A stretch of 64,000 nucleotides of DNA from Nitrospira sp. (GTDB taxonomy: Bacteria; Nitrospirota; Nitrospiria; Nitrospirales; Nitrospiraceae): positions 62,001 to 126,000 of the forward strand of contig JACOEK010000002.1 of the NCBI GenBank assembly GCA_024998595.1. The letters run 5' to 3'. The notes below the pieces were generated by a model that made no database searches, was not told the origin of the DNA, and saw only the letters and a program-made list of their open reading frames with translations. The position numbers and the translations under genes were made by a program. Positions 40,427 to 49,666 of this stretch are shown here, piece by piece; positions within the stretch are counted from its first letter, which is position 1, and every line of letters starts with the position of its first letter.

Positions 40427-40520
40427 GGCGCCATTTCCAGCCGATCGATGAGGCTCGACGCTTGCTCATCAGGCACCCGTTCCCCTAGGCTACTCCAGAC
40501 CATAGGATCTCACTGAAAGG

Positions 40521-40889
40521 TTGACGGTGATGAACGAACAGCTTGCACGGAACCTGGCCGAGGACTGGATCGACGCCTGGAACCGTCACGACCTCGATGC
40601 CATTCTCCGCCATTATGCACCGGACGTGGAGTTTACCAGTCCATTCGTGCCGGCGCTATCCGGGGACCAATCCGGCACGCTCCACGGCCGCGAACGGTTG
40701 GCCGCTTATTTCCAGAAGGGTCTTCAGGCCTATCCCGACCTGCATTTCGACTTAATACAGATCCTGACAGGAATCGACAGCCTGCTGCTCTATTACCGCA
40801 GCGTCAATGGGATGTTGGCAGCTGAAATGATGACGGTCAACGCCGAGGGCTTGATACAACTGGTGCGGGTGCATTACGTCAAAGAATAG
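40521..40889 (+). CDS. SnoaL-like/NTF2 superfamily protein
   Basis: EDWIDAWNRHDLDAILRHYAPDVEFTSPFVP...FQKGLQAYPDLHFDLI. Confidence 0.85.
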   Translation: MTVMNEQLARNLAEDWIDAWNRHDLDAILRHYAPDVEFTSPFVPALSGDQSGTLHGRERLAAYFQKGLQAYPDLHFDLIQILTGIDSLLLYYRSVNGMLAAEMMTVNAEGLIQLVRVHYVKE

Positions 40890-40954
40890 ACGCAGGCAGG
40901 CGAGCACACCACAGCTCCACCCCGCCGGGCTTGCGGCAGAGAGTCGCTCGTTCG

Positions 40955-41860
40955 CTAGACAGCCAACCTGCTTCGAATCTGGCGGACGATTTCATCGGGA
41001 GGGAGGGCGGCATCGATCACCTGCGCATCGGCAGGCTCCTCCAGGATGGCCAGCTGACTGTCCAGGAGTTCCGGGCGCATGAAATGATCCCGGCGACCGG
41101 CCAGACGTTCGCGAAAGAGGTCAGCCGTGCCTTTCAGATAGACAAGTCGCAGAAACGGGGCACATCCCTCTTCCGCAATGCTCCGATACTCTGTCTTCAA
41201 TACGGAGCAGGCCATGACCGTCGGCTGGTTCATGCGGACCTGATCGACGATGGCCGCATGCAGCCGTTCGAGCCAGGGACGGCGATCGGCATCCGTCAGC
41301 GGATGACCGCTCCGCATCTTGTCGATGTTGGCCGCCGGATGGAAATCGTCACCTTCCAAAAACCGCCAGCCTAAGACCTCTGCCAGGCGGCGCCCGATCG
41401 TCGTTTTCCCTGCTCCCGAGACACCCATGATCAGTATGATCAGAGCCATACGATTCCCGACACCGTTCGCAGGCCCGCTCGTCACGGCGGCCACTTGCCC
41501 TGGGGCATTCCCCGCAGCAGGTCCCTCGCTCGACGTATCTGCGGCAAGATGCGAGATGATCAAAGAGGCATCGCTAATCGGATCGGTGGTAAACGGCGCG
41601 TCGTGGCGCCGGGTCACAGCGGTGGTCAGACGTTCTGCCGCTTGTCTGACGGATAGCGGAAACGTGGCCTGCCCCTGAATGCGGCGCAAATACCCCATCG
41701 CATCCGTAGGTTTTTGCGGTTCGCCGCGATTGGCCCACCAGGCTTCCGCAGTTGTAGCCACAGCACGCCGCGCACAGACTCGGGCCTTGCCTTCGTTGCC
41801 GTCAGCCAAGGCTTGCTTGGCCGCAGCGAGTTCATGATCGATGCGTGATGGATGCGGCAT
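40955..41860 (-). CDS. gluconokinase (GntK-type) with HEPN-like N-terminal extension
   Basis: ILIMGVSGAGKTTIGRRLAEVLGWRFLEGDDFHPAANIDKMRSGHPLTDADRRPWLERL; N-terminal HELAAAKQALADGNEGKARVCARRAVATTAEAWWANRG. Confidence 0.88.
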   Translation of the reverse strand: MPHPSRIDHELAAAKQALADGNEGKARVCARRAVATTAEAWWANRGEPQKPTDAMGYLRRIQGQATFPLSVRQAAERLTTAVTRRHDAPFTTDPISDASLIISHLAADTSSEGPAAGNAPGQVAAVTSGPANGVGNRMALIILIMGVSGAGKTTIGRRLAEVLGWRFLEGDDFHPAANIDKMRSGHPLTDADRRPWLERLHAAIVDQVRMNQPTVMACSVLKTEYRSIAEEGCAPFLRLVYLKGTADLFRERLAGRRDHFMRPELLDSQLAILEEPADAQVIDAALPPDEIVRQIRSRLAV

Positions 41861-42136
41861 GGAGTGCTACGCTACGGGGCTGGAGTTGGGCCTGTCAATG
41901 AGGTGGCCGCAGCGACCATATACGCACCGCACAGCTCGGCCATCGCGAAAACCGCGCGTTGCGTTCAGAATAGAAGAGTTCTCTGCAGATGACGCCTGAC
42001 AGTAGTAATTCCCCGCTCTTTCAGGGAAATCCCTATTCCTTTCAGCAAGCGGGCTCGGCATACTGGCGCCCACTGACGAGGGCGACATGGCAGCACCTGC
42101 CTGCCAAGGACACCATCAGTCAGGCCTGAACACATC

Positions 42137-42295
42137 ATGACCACTCATCGTTTACGCAAATCCAGCACATACCGGTTTCACGACTCGGCGCACAAGGACC
42201 GAAAGTTTTTGATCGTGGCACTGGTTGCCGCACTCGTTCTCGCGGCCGTACTGTCAGGCCTTGGTTTGACCAGCTTCCAGACCTTCCCCAAATAA
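42137..42295 (+). CDS. small single-TM protein (52 aa)
   Basis: Direct translation MTTHRLRKSSTYRFHDSAHKDRKFLIVALVAALVLAAVLSGLGLTSFQTFPK; below the ORF-track cutoff. Confidence 0.5.
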   Translation: MTTHRLRKSSTYRFHDSAHKDRKFLIVALVAALVLAAVLSGLGLTSFQTFPK

Positions 42296-42394
42296 TCGCC
42301 TCCCGCAGTTTTTTCGGCTATGATCGCGAAAGGCTGGCAACCATCCGGTCCGGCCAAACCGACCGGACAGCAACACACCCATGCTTCACAATTC

Positions 42395-42655
42395 ATGACG
42401 TGGATCGTCTATATTTTGGAGTGTGCCGACGGCAGCCTCTACACCGGCATCACGAACGATTTGGAGCGTCGCATGCGATCGCATACGAACGGAAAAGGCG
42501 CGAAGTACACGAAACGCCGGGGACCGTTTACGGTGCGCTATACCGAATCAGTGGACAGCAAAGGAGCGGCGTTACAACGCGAGGCGGCCATCAAGGCCCT
42601 GAATCGATCTGCCAAAGTGGCGCTGCTGACGACTCCGTCAGTCACGGGTATGTAG
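42395..42655 (+). CDS. GIY-YIG nuclease family protein
   Basis: WIVYILECADGSLYTGITNDLERRMRSHTNGKGAKYTKRRGPFTVRYTE. Confidence 0.93.
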   Translation: MTWIVYILECADGSLYTGITNDLERRMRSHTNGKGAKYTKRRGPFTVRYTESVDSKGAALQREAAIKALNRSAKVALLTTPSVTGM

Positions 42656-42687
42656 ACGGGCGGTTCCTCCGGAACGACACGCTCTTC

Positions 42688-43263
42688 TCACTTCTTTTTT
42701 GCCACCTTCTTTTTTGCTGTCACCGCTGATGTGGCCTTCGTCTTAGAGGGCTTTTTTTTCGCCGTCCCGCCCAACACAATGACCGGCTTTTCCGGCGAGA
42801 AGGCTTCCTCGATGCGGCTCTTGCCGTTGGTCGTCAGAATGACGAGCCCTTGGTGATGCTCGATGGACTGTAGGAGGTGGGACACCTCATTGTTCGCATA
42901 CCGATCATGGGCATCGTTCACCTGCGTGCGTTTTCCGAATAAGGCATCGGCCTCGTCGAAGAAAAGAATCGACCCGTGCCGATTCGCCATATCGAACACG
43001 CGATTCACGTTTTTCTCGGTCTCGCCGGCATGTTTGCTGACAACCGCCGACAAATCCACACTGGCAAGATGCAATTGCAGCTCCTCCGCCAGCACTTCGG
43101 CCGCCTTTTGCCGACGAAGCGGCGTGGCACCGGCTAGCACGATCACCGCACCGGATGGCGTGGCGGCACGAGCGTTCCTGGTCTTTTTCACCGGTCCACT
43201 CTTTTTTTGCTTCGGAGCCTGCTTCTTTCGACGGGTCACTGTTGCACCTGCCATGTCCTTCAT
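42688..43263 (-). CDS. degenerate AAA+-like protein with Lys/Ala-rich tails (paralog of 29039..29608)
   Basis: VIVLAGATPLRRQKAAEVLAEELQLHLASVDLSAVVSKHAGETEKNVNRVFDMANRHGSILFFDEADALFGKRTQVNDAHDRYANNEVSHLLQSIEHHQGLVILTTNGKSRIEEAF. Confidence 0.82.
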   Translation of the reverse strand: MKDMAGATVTRRKKQAPKQKKSGPVKKTRNARAATPSGAVIVLAGATPLRRQKAAEVLAEELQLHLASVDLSAVVSKHAGETEKNVNRVFDMANRHGSILFFDEADALFGKRTQVNDAHDRYANNEVSHLLQSIEHHQGLVILTTNGKSRIEEAFSPEKPVIVLGGTAKKKPSKTKATSAVTAKKKVAKKK

Positions 43264-43481
43264 CCCTTTCCGCGTCTAGATTGGCCCCTGTCGCCGCTGC
43301 CTGTAGAGAAACAGGCGTTGAGTATAACCGGTTCTTATTTCTGCCGCTGAATTTCTTCATATTCTCGCGGAGGCCGGAACGACCATCGCTCACTTGACCT
43401 TGCCGGGACACAGATGCAAGGTTACGCGACGGATCACAGTCCGGCACGCCCCACATTTCTACGACTCGATGGAGACGCAGC

Positions 43482-44432
43482 ATGATCGGTTTCTGGTTCC
43501 TCCTGCTCTGGTGCCTGCCGGCTCAGGCCTTGGCCGTTCCCCAGGGAGAGGTCACGACTATCGCCTCGCCTAACCAGCTCTCAGGCCATGAATTGCTTCG
43601 CATCGGTGAGGTCCACGACCAGCAGGAACATTGGCCCGAAACGTTGACCTATTACCAACTGGCGCTCTCCAAGTTCCGGGAAAAGAAACAATACCAGGGT
43701 ATCGCCACCACTCTCGTGAAGATTGCACGCGTGCATGAGCGGCAAGGCAAGCTGCAAGAAGCCCATGCGTCCTTGCAAGAGGCCGAGCAATTATTTGCAA
43801 AGGCCTCTGATCGATCCGCCCATGCGGAAGCCTTGCTGGCGATGGGCCGCGTAGCCGCACAACTGGGGCAACGCGAGGAGTCGCGCGACGCACTCACCCG
43901 GGCCGCCGCACTCTTTACCCGCGTGAGGAATGCCAGAGGATGGAACGAGACCATGGTGCAGTTGGGACTGCTGCAAGTCGTCGAGGGCTCGGCAGACGCC
44001 GGCCTCTCATCGTTGCAACAGGCGGCCGAAGAGGCCCGCAATCGACGCCATGTCGATCAGCAGTTTACCGCCACCGTCGCGCTCGGAGACGCCCATTGGC
44101 TGCTGGGACATCTCGAAGAGGCACGAGCAACCTATCTTGACGCCCTGGCGCTGGCTCAGGCGGAACATCACCTGCCGTTCGAAGGCATGTTGCATCTGCG
44201 GCTCGCCCGTATCGATCAAGGAAAGGGTTCGTTGAATGATCGGGTCGCGCTGGGGAAACGCGCCATTCAAATTGCCCAGGCGATACACGATACGGCCGGC
44301 GAGGCAGAGGCCTGGTCGCTCCTCGCGGATCTGTACCGTCAAGTAGGAGAGCAACAGGAAGCGGAAGCGGCGGAGACACGGGCGCTGGCTCTGTATCGGA
44401 GCCGGGAACTCTTCGTGCACGGTGTTCGATAG
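43482..44432 (+). CDS. tetratricopeptide repeat protein
   Basis: Signal peptide and repeated TPR-like helices, e.g. EQQEHWPETLTYYQLALSKFREKKQYQGIATTLVKIARVHERQGKLQEA. Confidence 0.8.
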   Translation: MIGFWFLLLWCLPAQALAVPQGEVTTIASPNQLSGHELLRIGEVHDQQEHWPETLTYYQLALSKFREKKQYQGIATTLVKIARVHERQGKLQEAHASLQEAEQLFAKASDRSAHAEALLAMGRVAAQLGQREESRDALTRAAALFTRVRNARGWNETMVQLGLLQVVEGSADAGLSSLQQAAEEARNRRHVDQQFTATVALGDAHWLLGHLEEARATYLDALALAQAEHHLPFEGMLHLRLARIDQGKGSLNDRVALGKRAIQIAQAIHDTAGEAEAWSLLADLYRQVGEQQEAEAAETRALALYRSRELFVHGVR

Positions 44433-44505
44433 CCAGAGCGATCGGCCCTCGAACGCCTATGCAAACTGGGATCGATCACGAACGCTTCGAGGCCGATCGG
44501 GTCGA

Positions 44506-45731
44506 TCAAGCCCCCCTGGTTGCGCGCCAGGCAGTGCCAGCGCTGACCAGCAGCAATACCGTTGAGAGCAGATAGGGCGCGCCGGGCATGTGCCAGTCCG
44601 CTTGCGGACCGATGAACGCCGCAAAGGTCTGGGTGAACAATGTCGGGCCGATCAACCGGCAATGCCGGTGAGGCTGGCAATTGCCCCTTGTAGTTGTCCC
44701 TGCTCGGAGGCGCTCACCCGGCGCGTCATGAACACCTGCGCGGAAGGACCGGCCAGTCCCCAAAACGCCATCACCGGAATACCCAGGCAATACACGAACG
44801 GCGTGGGTGCCAGCCCATAAATGGCAAAGCCCGTCGCACCGCAGAGGAGTCCCGTCAGCAACGTACGGCGCTCCCCCAGCCTTGCCGTAATTGGCCGCAC
44901 CAAGGTGCCCTGCACGATCATGGCGCACACCCCGACCGCCGCGAGCGTGAATCCCACGGCCGACGGACCCCAGCCATACCGATACCCCAAATACAACACG
45001 GCCACGCTGGGCAGCACCGCGTGAGCCAGATTCATGAGGAAGTTGGCGGTCGCCAGACCGAACAGTTCGTGATGGGAGCGCAGAAGGATCAAGGCACCAG
45101 CCGGGTTGGCCCGCTGCCATTGGAACTGCGCCCGCTTCTCCACAGGAAGCGATTCCGGCAGAACGAAAAATCCGTAGCAGGCGTTGAGCAGGCTCGTGGC
45201 TGCGGCGCCCCAGAAGGGCCAGCGTGGATCAATGGCACCCAGCAGGCCGCCTACGGCCGGTCCCAACACAAAGCCCAGCCCGAACGACGCCCCCATCATG
45301 CCGAATGCGGCGGCGCGTTTCTCCGGCGCTGTCACATCGGCGATGTATGCGCCCGCGGTGCTGAAACTCGATGACGCGATCCCGGAGATCACTCGGCCGG
45401 CGAAAAGCCAGGCCAGGCTCGGAGCCAGCGCCATCAGGATGAAATCGAGACCGAGCCCCAGATTGGACAGCAGCACCACCGGACGACGGCCGAACCGATC
45501 GGACAACGCGCCCTGGATCGGGGAGCAGAAAAACTGCATCAACGCCCAGGCCGTGCCCATGAGACCATAGATTTCCGCCGCCTGCGCCGTGTCGCCGCCC
45601 AGGAACTCCTCGACCAGCTTCGGCAGCACGGGAATGATGATCCCGAACGACAACATGTCGAGGACGACCGTGACGAGAATAAACAAGACCGCCGCTTGAC
45701 GCGGCTGGACTGATGGCTGCGCCTGATTCAT
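44506..45731 (-). pseudogene. Tet/TCR-type MFS transporter with apparent C-terminal frameshift
   Basis: ORF 44652..45770 ends ...GQLQGAIASLTGIAG-stop; an adjacent-frame ORF continues LIGPTLFTQTFAAFIGPQADWHMPGAPYLLSTVLLLVSAGTAWRATRGA. Confidence 0.8.
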
Positions 45732-45841
45732 GAAGTGCGCCATCGTACCAGGCTCGCGATCCCGCCGCACACAAAAAGGCGGGATGCTTCACGACGAGCC
45801 CTGCCTCCTCTTGTACCCGGTTTTCTGTTACGCTCCCGCCG

Positions 45842-46753
45842 ATGCCTGCCACGCTCCAAGCCTTCATCGCCATTTTCTTCCTCGGCGCGTTGCTTCGTTC
45901 ATTTGGGCTGCTTGGGAAAATGCATGCGGAACGGCTGGCATCCTTCGTCTTTTCGATCAGCCTGCCGGCGACCATTCTGGTGTCGCTGGATCACGTCACG
46001 TTCACCCCCACCGCTTGGAAATTGCCCGTCGCCGCGTGCCTGGTGACGCTCACGATGCTCCTCTGTTCCTGGCAAGTTGCCCGCCGATTGCACCTGCCCC
46101 GTCCGACGCAGGGTGGATTTCTCCTCGGCACCGGCTGCATCAATTCCGTGTACTTTGCGTACCCTGTCGTCCTCGCCACATTCGATGACCAGGGGTTGGC
46201 CCGAGCCATTTTGTTCGACCTGGGTCAAACCACCTTGACCCTCACCGTGATTTACGCCATCGCCGTCGGACACGGCACCAGCAGTACCACCGCTCGCTCC
46301 GCCCTGGTCCGGTTCGTAGCATCTCCGCCGTTATGGGCGCTCTGCGGCAGCCTCCTGCTTTCTCTATTCGGAATTCATCTTCACGCCTGGCTTCGCCAAG
46401 TCCTCACGCCCCTTCACTTCACTACGACCCCCCTGGCAAGCCTCGTGCTGGGGCTCTCGATCAGTTTCGCCGTCACGCGCCGTACCTTGGCCGTGGCCGT
46501 GCTCGGAGTCGTGATGCGCATGGCGGGTGGGCTACTCCTTGGACTCGGTGCTGCCTGGGTGCTGAACCTCACCGGCATCGAACGAGCCATTGTCGTACTC
46601 ATCGCCGCCATGCCCTCCGCCGTCACCGCCGTGATCTTCGCCGCGGACACAGGGCTGGATGAACATCTGGTCACGTCCATCGTAGCCCTCTCGATCTGCA
46701 TGGGCATCGCGCTGCTTCCATGGCTCCCTCAACTGATGCGGTTGTTGGAATAG
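45842..46753 (+). CDS. AEC family transporter
   Basis: Ten hydrophobic segments; LQAFIAIFFLGALLRSFGLLGKMHAERLASFVFSISLPATILVSL; GCINSVYFAYPVVLATF. Confidence 0.85.
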   Translation: MPATLQAFIAIFFLGALLRSFGLLGKMHAERLASFVFSISLPATILVSLDHVTFTPTAWKLPVAACLVTLTMLLCSWQVARRLHLPRPTQGGFLLGTGCINSVYFAYPVVLATFDDQGLARAILFDLGQTTLTLTVIYAIAVGHGTSSTTARSALVRFVASPPLWALCGSLLLSLFGIHLHAWLRQVLTPLHFTTTPLASLVLGLSISFAVTRRTLAVAVLGVVMRMAGGLLLGLGAAWVLNLTGIERAIVVLIAAMPSAVTAVIFAADTGLDEHLVTSIVALSICMGIALLPWLPQLMRLLE

Positions 46754-46978
46754 CCACGCTGAAGTTCCAACAGCTGTGGGAACGGCATCACGACTTGTGA
46801 GGTTTTTGCGACGGCAAAAATTGCCGGACGCATGGCGCAACAACGCGACCTGTCGCGTCAGCCGCCGATCGTCGCACATTTCCGAATGTTTTTGGGAACG
46901 ACGGCATGCTCACTCAGCAGAACAGACTACGGTATGGAGCTTGCTCTCTTCATCAGCACATAGACTGGAGGAATCATC

Positions 46979-47107
46979 ATGCACGATCCCGCGCTCTGGG
47001 CGAGTTGGTATGTCTGGCTGCTGGCGGTTCCCATTCTTGTCATCGGGACGTTGATTCGAGACTGGTTTCAGCGGCGTCATCCAGTACATTTGCGCAAACG
47101 GTCCTAG
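46979..47107 (+). CDS. small single-TM protein (42 aa)
   Basis: Direct translation MHDPALWASWYVWLLAVPILVIGTLIRDWFQRRHPVHLRKRS, preceded by GGAGGAATCATC. Confidence 0.55.
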   Translation: MHDPALWASWYVWLLAVPILVIGTLIRDWFQRRHPVHLRKRS

Positions 47108-47352
47108 CAGAGCGGTCGACCTCGATCCTGTAACATTCCGTTATCGGGGCCAGGCTCTAGCTCCACTCAGTGCACCACATCTCCCAGCTCCTTCCCATTT
47201 CGATACGCACCGACCATCCAGCAACGCATGGTGACATCACCACTGTTCCTGCTCTGCCATGCTCTACTGACAGTTACGATCAATGTGAGTGCTGACTCCG
47301 ACTGGGATCGACGACGGCTCGAAGTTGTCAGTCCATTGCAGGCTACGTAGTT

Positions 47353-47390
47353 GTATCTGATGGGATACGGATCTGTATCGTATGCGATAC
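47353..47390. promoter_or_regulatory. phased GTATC/GATAC inverted-repeat array
   Basis: GTATC 47353, GATAC 47364, GTATC 47375, GATAC 47386: four boxes exactly 11 bp apart. Confidence 0.55.
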
Positions 47391-47539
47391 CCACTCCTGC
47401 ACCTTACGTGCATGGCGCGTCGATGGGCGCACCTCAAGCACTTGTTATTGCGCACGAATAGCACAGCCTGACTTCATGGTCCAAAGGTTGCCTTTTCATT
47501 TTCCAGAGACGTTGACCGAGAGACCATGAACAGGAGGTC

Positions 47540-47944
47540 ATGATGTACGGCATGACTCATAAACCGCTCATCGCACTCGTCATCCCGCATGTGTTCGTCA
47601 TGGCTGTCATGACCCTGACCGGATGTGTCCCGCCGCCGCCACATCAATTCGTGCCGGGAGGTCCGGTCGGCGAATCGGGACAAACAGTGCCAGGTCCGCG
47701 ACAAGCCAGCGACGATGAAGTGCGCGCCATGCTGGCCGAGTCCTCGCGGCACCAATCAAATCCTTCCGAGCAAGTCGATCTGGACGGGCTGCTCGCACAG
47801 ATCCTCCAAGCGACAACCTTCCGGCAGAAGCAGCATTTGGTGGATCAATACCACCATGCAGCGCTTCTTCTGCCGGAACCCGAGCGCGATCGTGCCTTTC
47901 AGAAGTTACGAGACGCTGTGGGCTCAAGCACGCTCAAAAAGTAA
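47540..47944 (+). CDS. hypothetical lipoprotein
   Basis: Signal peptide with LTGCVPPPP; RBS AGGAGGTC upstream. Confidence 0.7.
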   Translation: MMYGMTHKPLIALVIPHVFVMAVMTLTGCVPPPPHQFVPGGPVGESGQTVPGPRQASDDEVRAMLAESSRHQSNPSEQVDLDGLLAQILQATTFRQKQHLVDQYHHAALLLPEPERDRAFQKLRDAVGSSTLKK

Positions 47945-47993
47945 CCGTGTGCACATGAACGGAGATCCTATTGCATATGGAAAGGAGTCCACG

Positions 47994-48713
47994 ATGAAAC
48001 CCACACGAATCGGCGCTCTGCTGATGCTCGGCCTGACGATTGTCTGCGGTGGGCTCTTCCTCACGGTCGAGCCGGCCGAAGCTCACAACTGGCTTGGCGA
48101 TTGCGTCGTCGACTTCGACAACACCTTTGCGCTGACCTATATCTACGGACAAGCGCGGGGCAACTTCGGGTACCCCACCGGCATCGATAATTCAGGCGAG
48201 TTGCAACCGTGCAACGCCACCCATCAGGCCTGCTGGACCTATCGCCATCGTTGCTTCGGCAATTACATCAACGTCGAAGATATGACCTACGGACATATTC
48301 ACCTGACGTTCGACAGTCCAAGTCTGCTCACGCCTTGTTTCGTTGATCCGGGAGATGGTCCTGGCGCAGGATTTGGACGGACAGTAGGTGACAACTGCGT
48401 GGCCGCCGATTGGATTCATGAACCGCGCACACTCGGCACGCATGGCAAAGATCACTGGATCAAAATCTGGATGGAAGATCGGGTGACTCACCAGCCGCGA
48501 GTCTTCGACATGCCGATCATCCGGGTGACCGGCACCGAACCGATTCAGTTCTGGTTCAAGAAATCCAACGGCAGCTGGTGGTACTGGTCAAATCTCGCGC
48601 CTAATCCCTGGTTGGTCGGCGGATGGGTGCAGGATGTGGTGGAAGTGCGGATTCGTGGGGCGCAGGCGGCGAAGGGGCCGTACTCTATCGGCGCTTTCTC
48701 GATCCTCGACTAG
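47994..48713 (+). CDS. secreted Cys-containing hypothetical protein
   Basis: ATG at 47994 after GGAGTCC; signal peptide MKPTRIGALLMLGLTIVCGGLFLTVEPAEA; mature part with several Cys and many Trp/His. Confidence 0.7.
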   Translation: MKPTRIGALLMLGLTIVCGGLFLTVEPAEAHNWLGDCVVDFDNTFALTYIYGQARGNFGYPTGIDNSGELQPCNATHQACWTYRHRCFGNYINVEDMTYGHIHLTFDSPSLLTPCFVDPGDGPGAGFGRTVGDNCVAADWIHEPRTLGTHGKDHWIKIWMEDRVTHQPRVFDMPIIRVTGTEPIQFWFKKSNGSWWYWSNLAPNPWLVGGWVQDVVEVRIRGAQAAKGPYSIGAFSILD

Positions 48714-48755
48714 CGGATGTTAAGAATGGCCGCCGGCTTTGTGCCCGCATCAATC

Positions 48756-48792
48756 AGGCCCTCACCGAACCGCACGGGTATGGTGAGGGCCT
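48756..48792 (+). terminator. terminator-like hairpin after 47994..48713
   Basis: Perfect 11-bp stem AGGCCCTCACC/GGTGAGGGCCT with 15-nt loop, 43 nt after the stop; weak T tract. Confidence 0.5.
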
Positions 48793-48844
48793 TCATCGGC
48801 CGCGGCCTTGCAGAACGGCTATTGCAACGTCGACCAGCGAAGCC

Positions 48845-49144
48845 CTACTTGTCGTCCGGGAGCTGCAACTTAATTGAAAGCGCCGTACGGTCATCGGTGA
48901 TCTGCGCCACGATCTTGTCACCGGTTTTTAATCGTCCGCCGATCACGCCTTCGATTTTGGTCTCAGGCGTTACCTTGAGTCGCTCCTGGTGACCGGAGAA
49001 TTCCTTGACGATCAGTTCGCCCTCTTCCCAATACAAGACGTCGGCCTTGATCACCGTGGCGGCGGTGGCCTGAGTACTGTCAGCGGCTGATACGGGAATA
49101 ACTGCGAAAAAAATAAGGTAGAACGCGAGAAGAAGTGCCATCAC
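48845..49144 (-). CDS. hypothetical secreted protein
   Basis: Signal peptide ending VSAADS; short beta-rich domain ADVLYWEEGELIVKEFSGHQERLKVTPETKIEG. Confidence 0.65.
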   Translation of the reverse strand: MMALLLAFYLIFFAVIPVSAADSTQATAATVIKADVLYWEEGELIVKEFSGHQERLKVTPETKIEGVIGGRLKTGDKIVAQITDDRTALSIKLQLPDDK

Positions 49145-49227
49145 GAACCCTCCCGTTTTTCTGAGAGTACCTATCCCTGGGGGAAAGTGTCAACCAACAT
49201 GAATTACGATCGCATACCTTTCGATTT

Positions 49228-49563
49228 TCATTGTTCACCTCTTGGTAAGAACGGTAACACCCGGTCGCGCAGTAAGTGAACGAGGATCGGATCCATATAT
49301 TCATACTCATCAGGAATGTTCAGGCACACTATTCGCACAGAATTTAGATACTGTCTGAATCGCCTTGAGAGCCGTTTCCTGTGCGCTTTCTCCATCACAA
49401 AAATGAGATCAGCCCATGTAAGCAGCTCGGTTGTGACTGGATTCTCGGCATCATGATTAAGCCCCGCTGAAACCACCTCGATCCCAGGCCACGACGAAAA
49501 CACTTGGTCTGCCGTAGGACTGCGAAGCCGATTCTGGCTACAGATAAACAGTACCCTCTTCAT
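49228..49563 (-). CDS. low-molecular-weight protein tyrosine phosphatase-like protein
   Basis: VLFICSQNRLRSPTADQVF (CX5R), later DLIFVMEKAHRKRL, NIPDEYEYMDPILVHLL. Confidence 0.85.
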   Translation of the reverse strand: MKRVLFICSQNRLRSPTADQVFSSWPGIEVVSAGLNHDAENPVTTELLTWADLIFVMEKAHRKRLSRRFRQYLNSVRIVCLNIPDEYEYMDPILVHLLRDRVLPFLPRGEQ

Positions 49564-49666
49564 GGGGGAAGTCTACCGACGTACCTAACGCATGGCAACA
49601 AAACGAAATGGAACTTGAGGAGCGAGGCTCCTTTCCAAGACTAGTCTATGCAGAAACAATGCTCCT

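Noticed and set aside
29039-43263. Possibility that the AAA-like genes belong to an extracellular contractile injection system
   Set aside because: The AAA+ resemblance is to a type found in such clusters, but no sheath, tube, baseplate or spike genes occur in the window.
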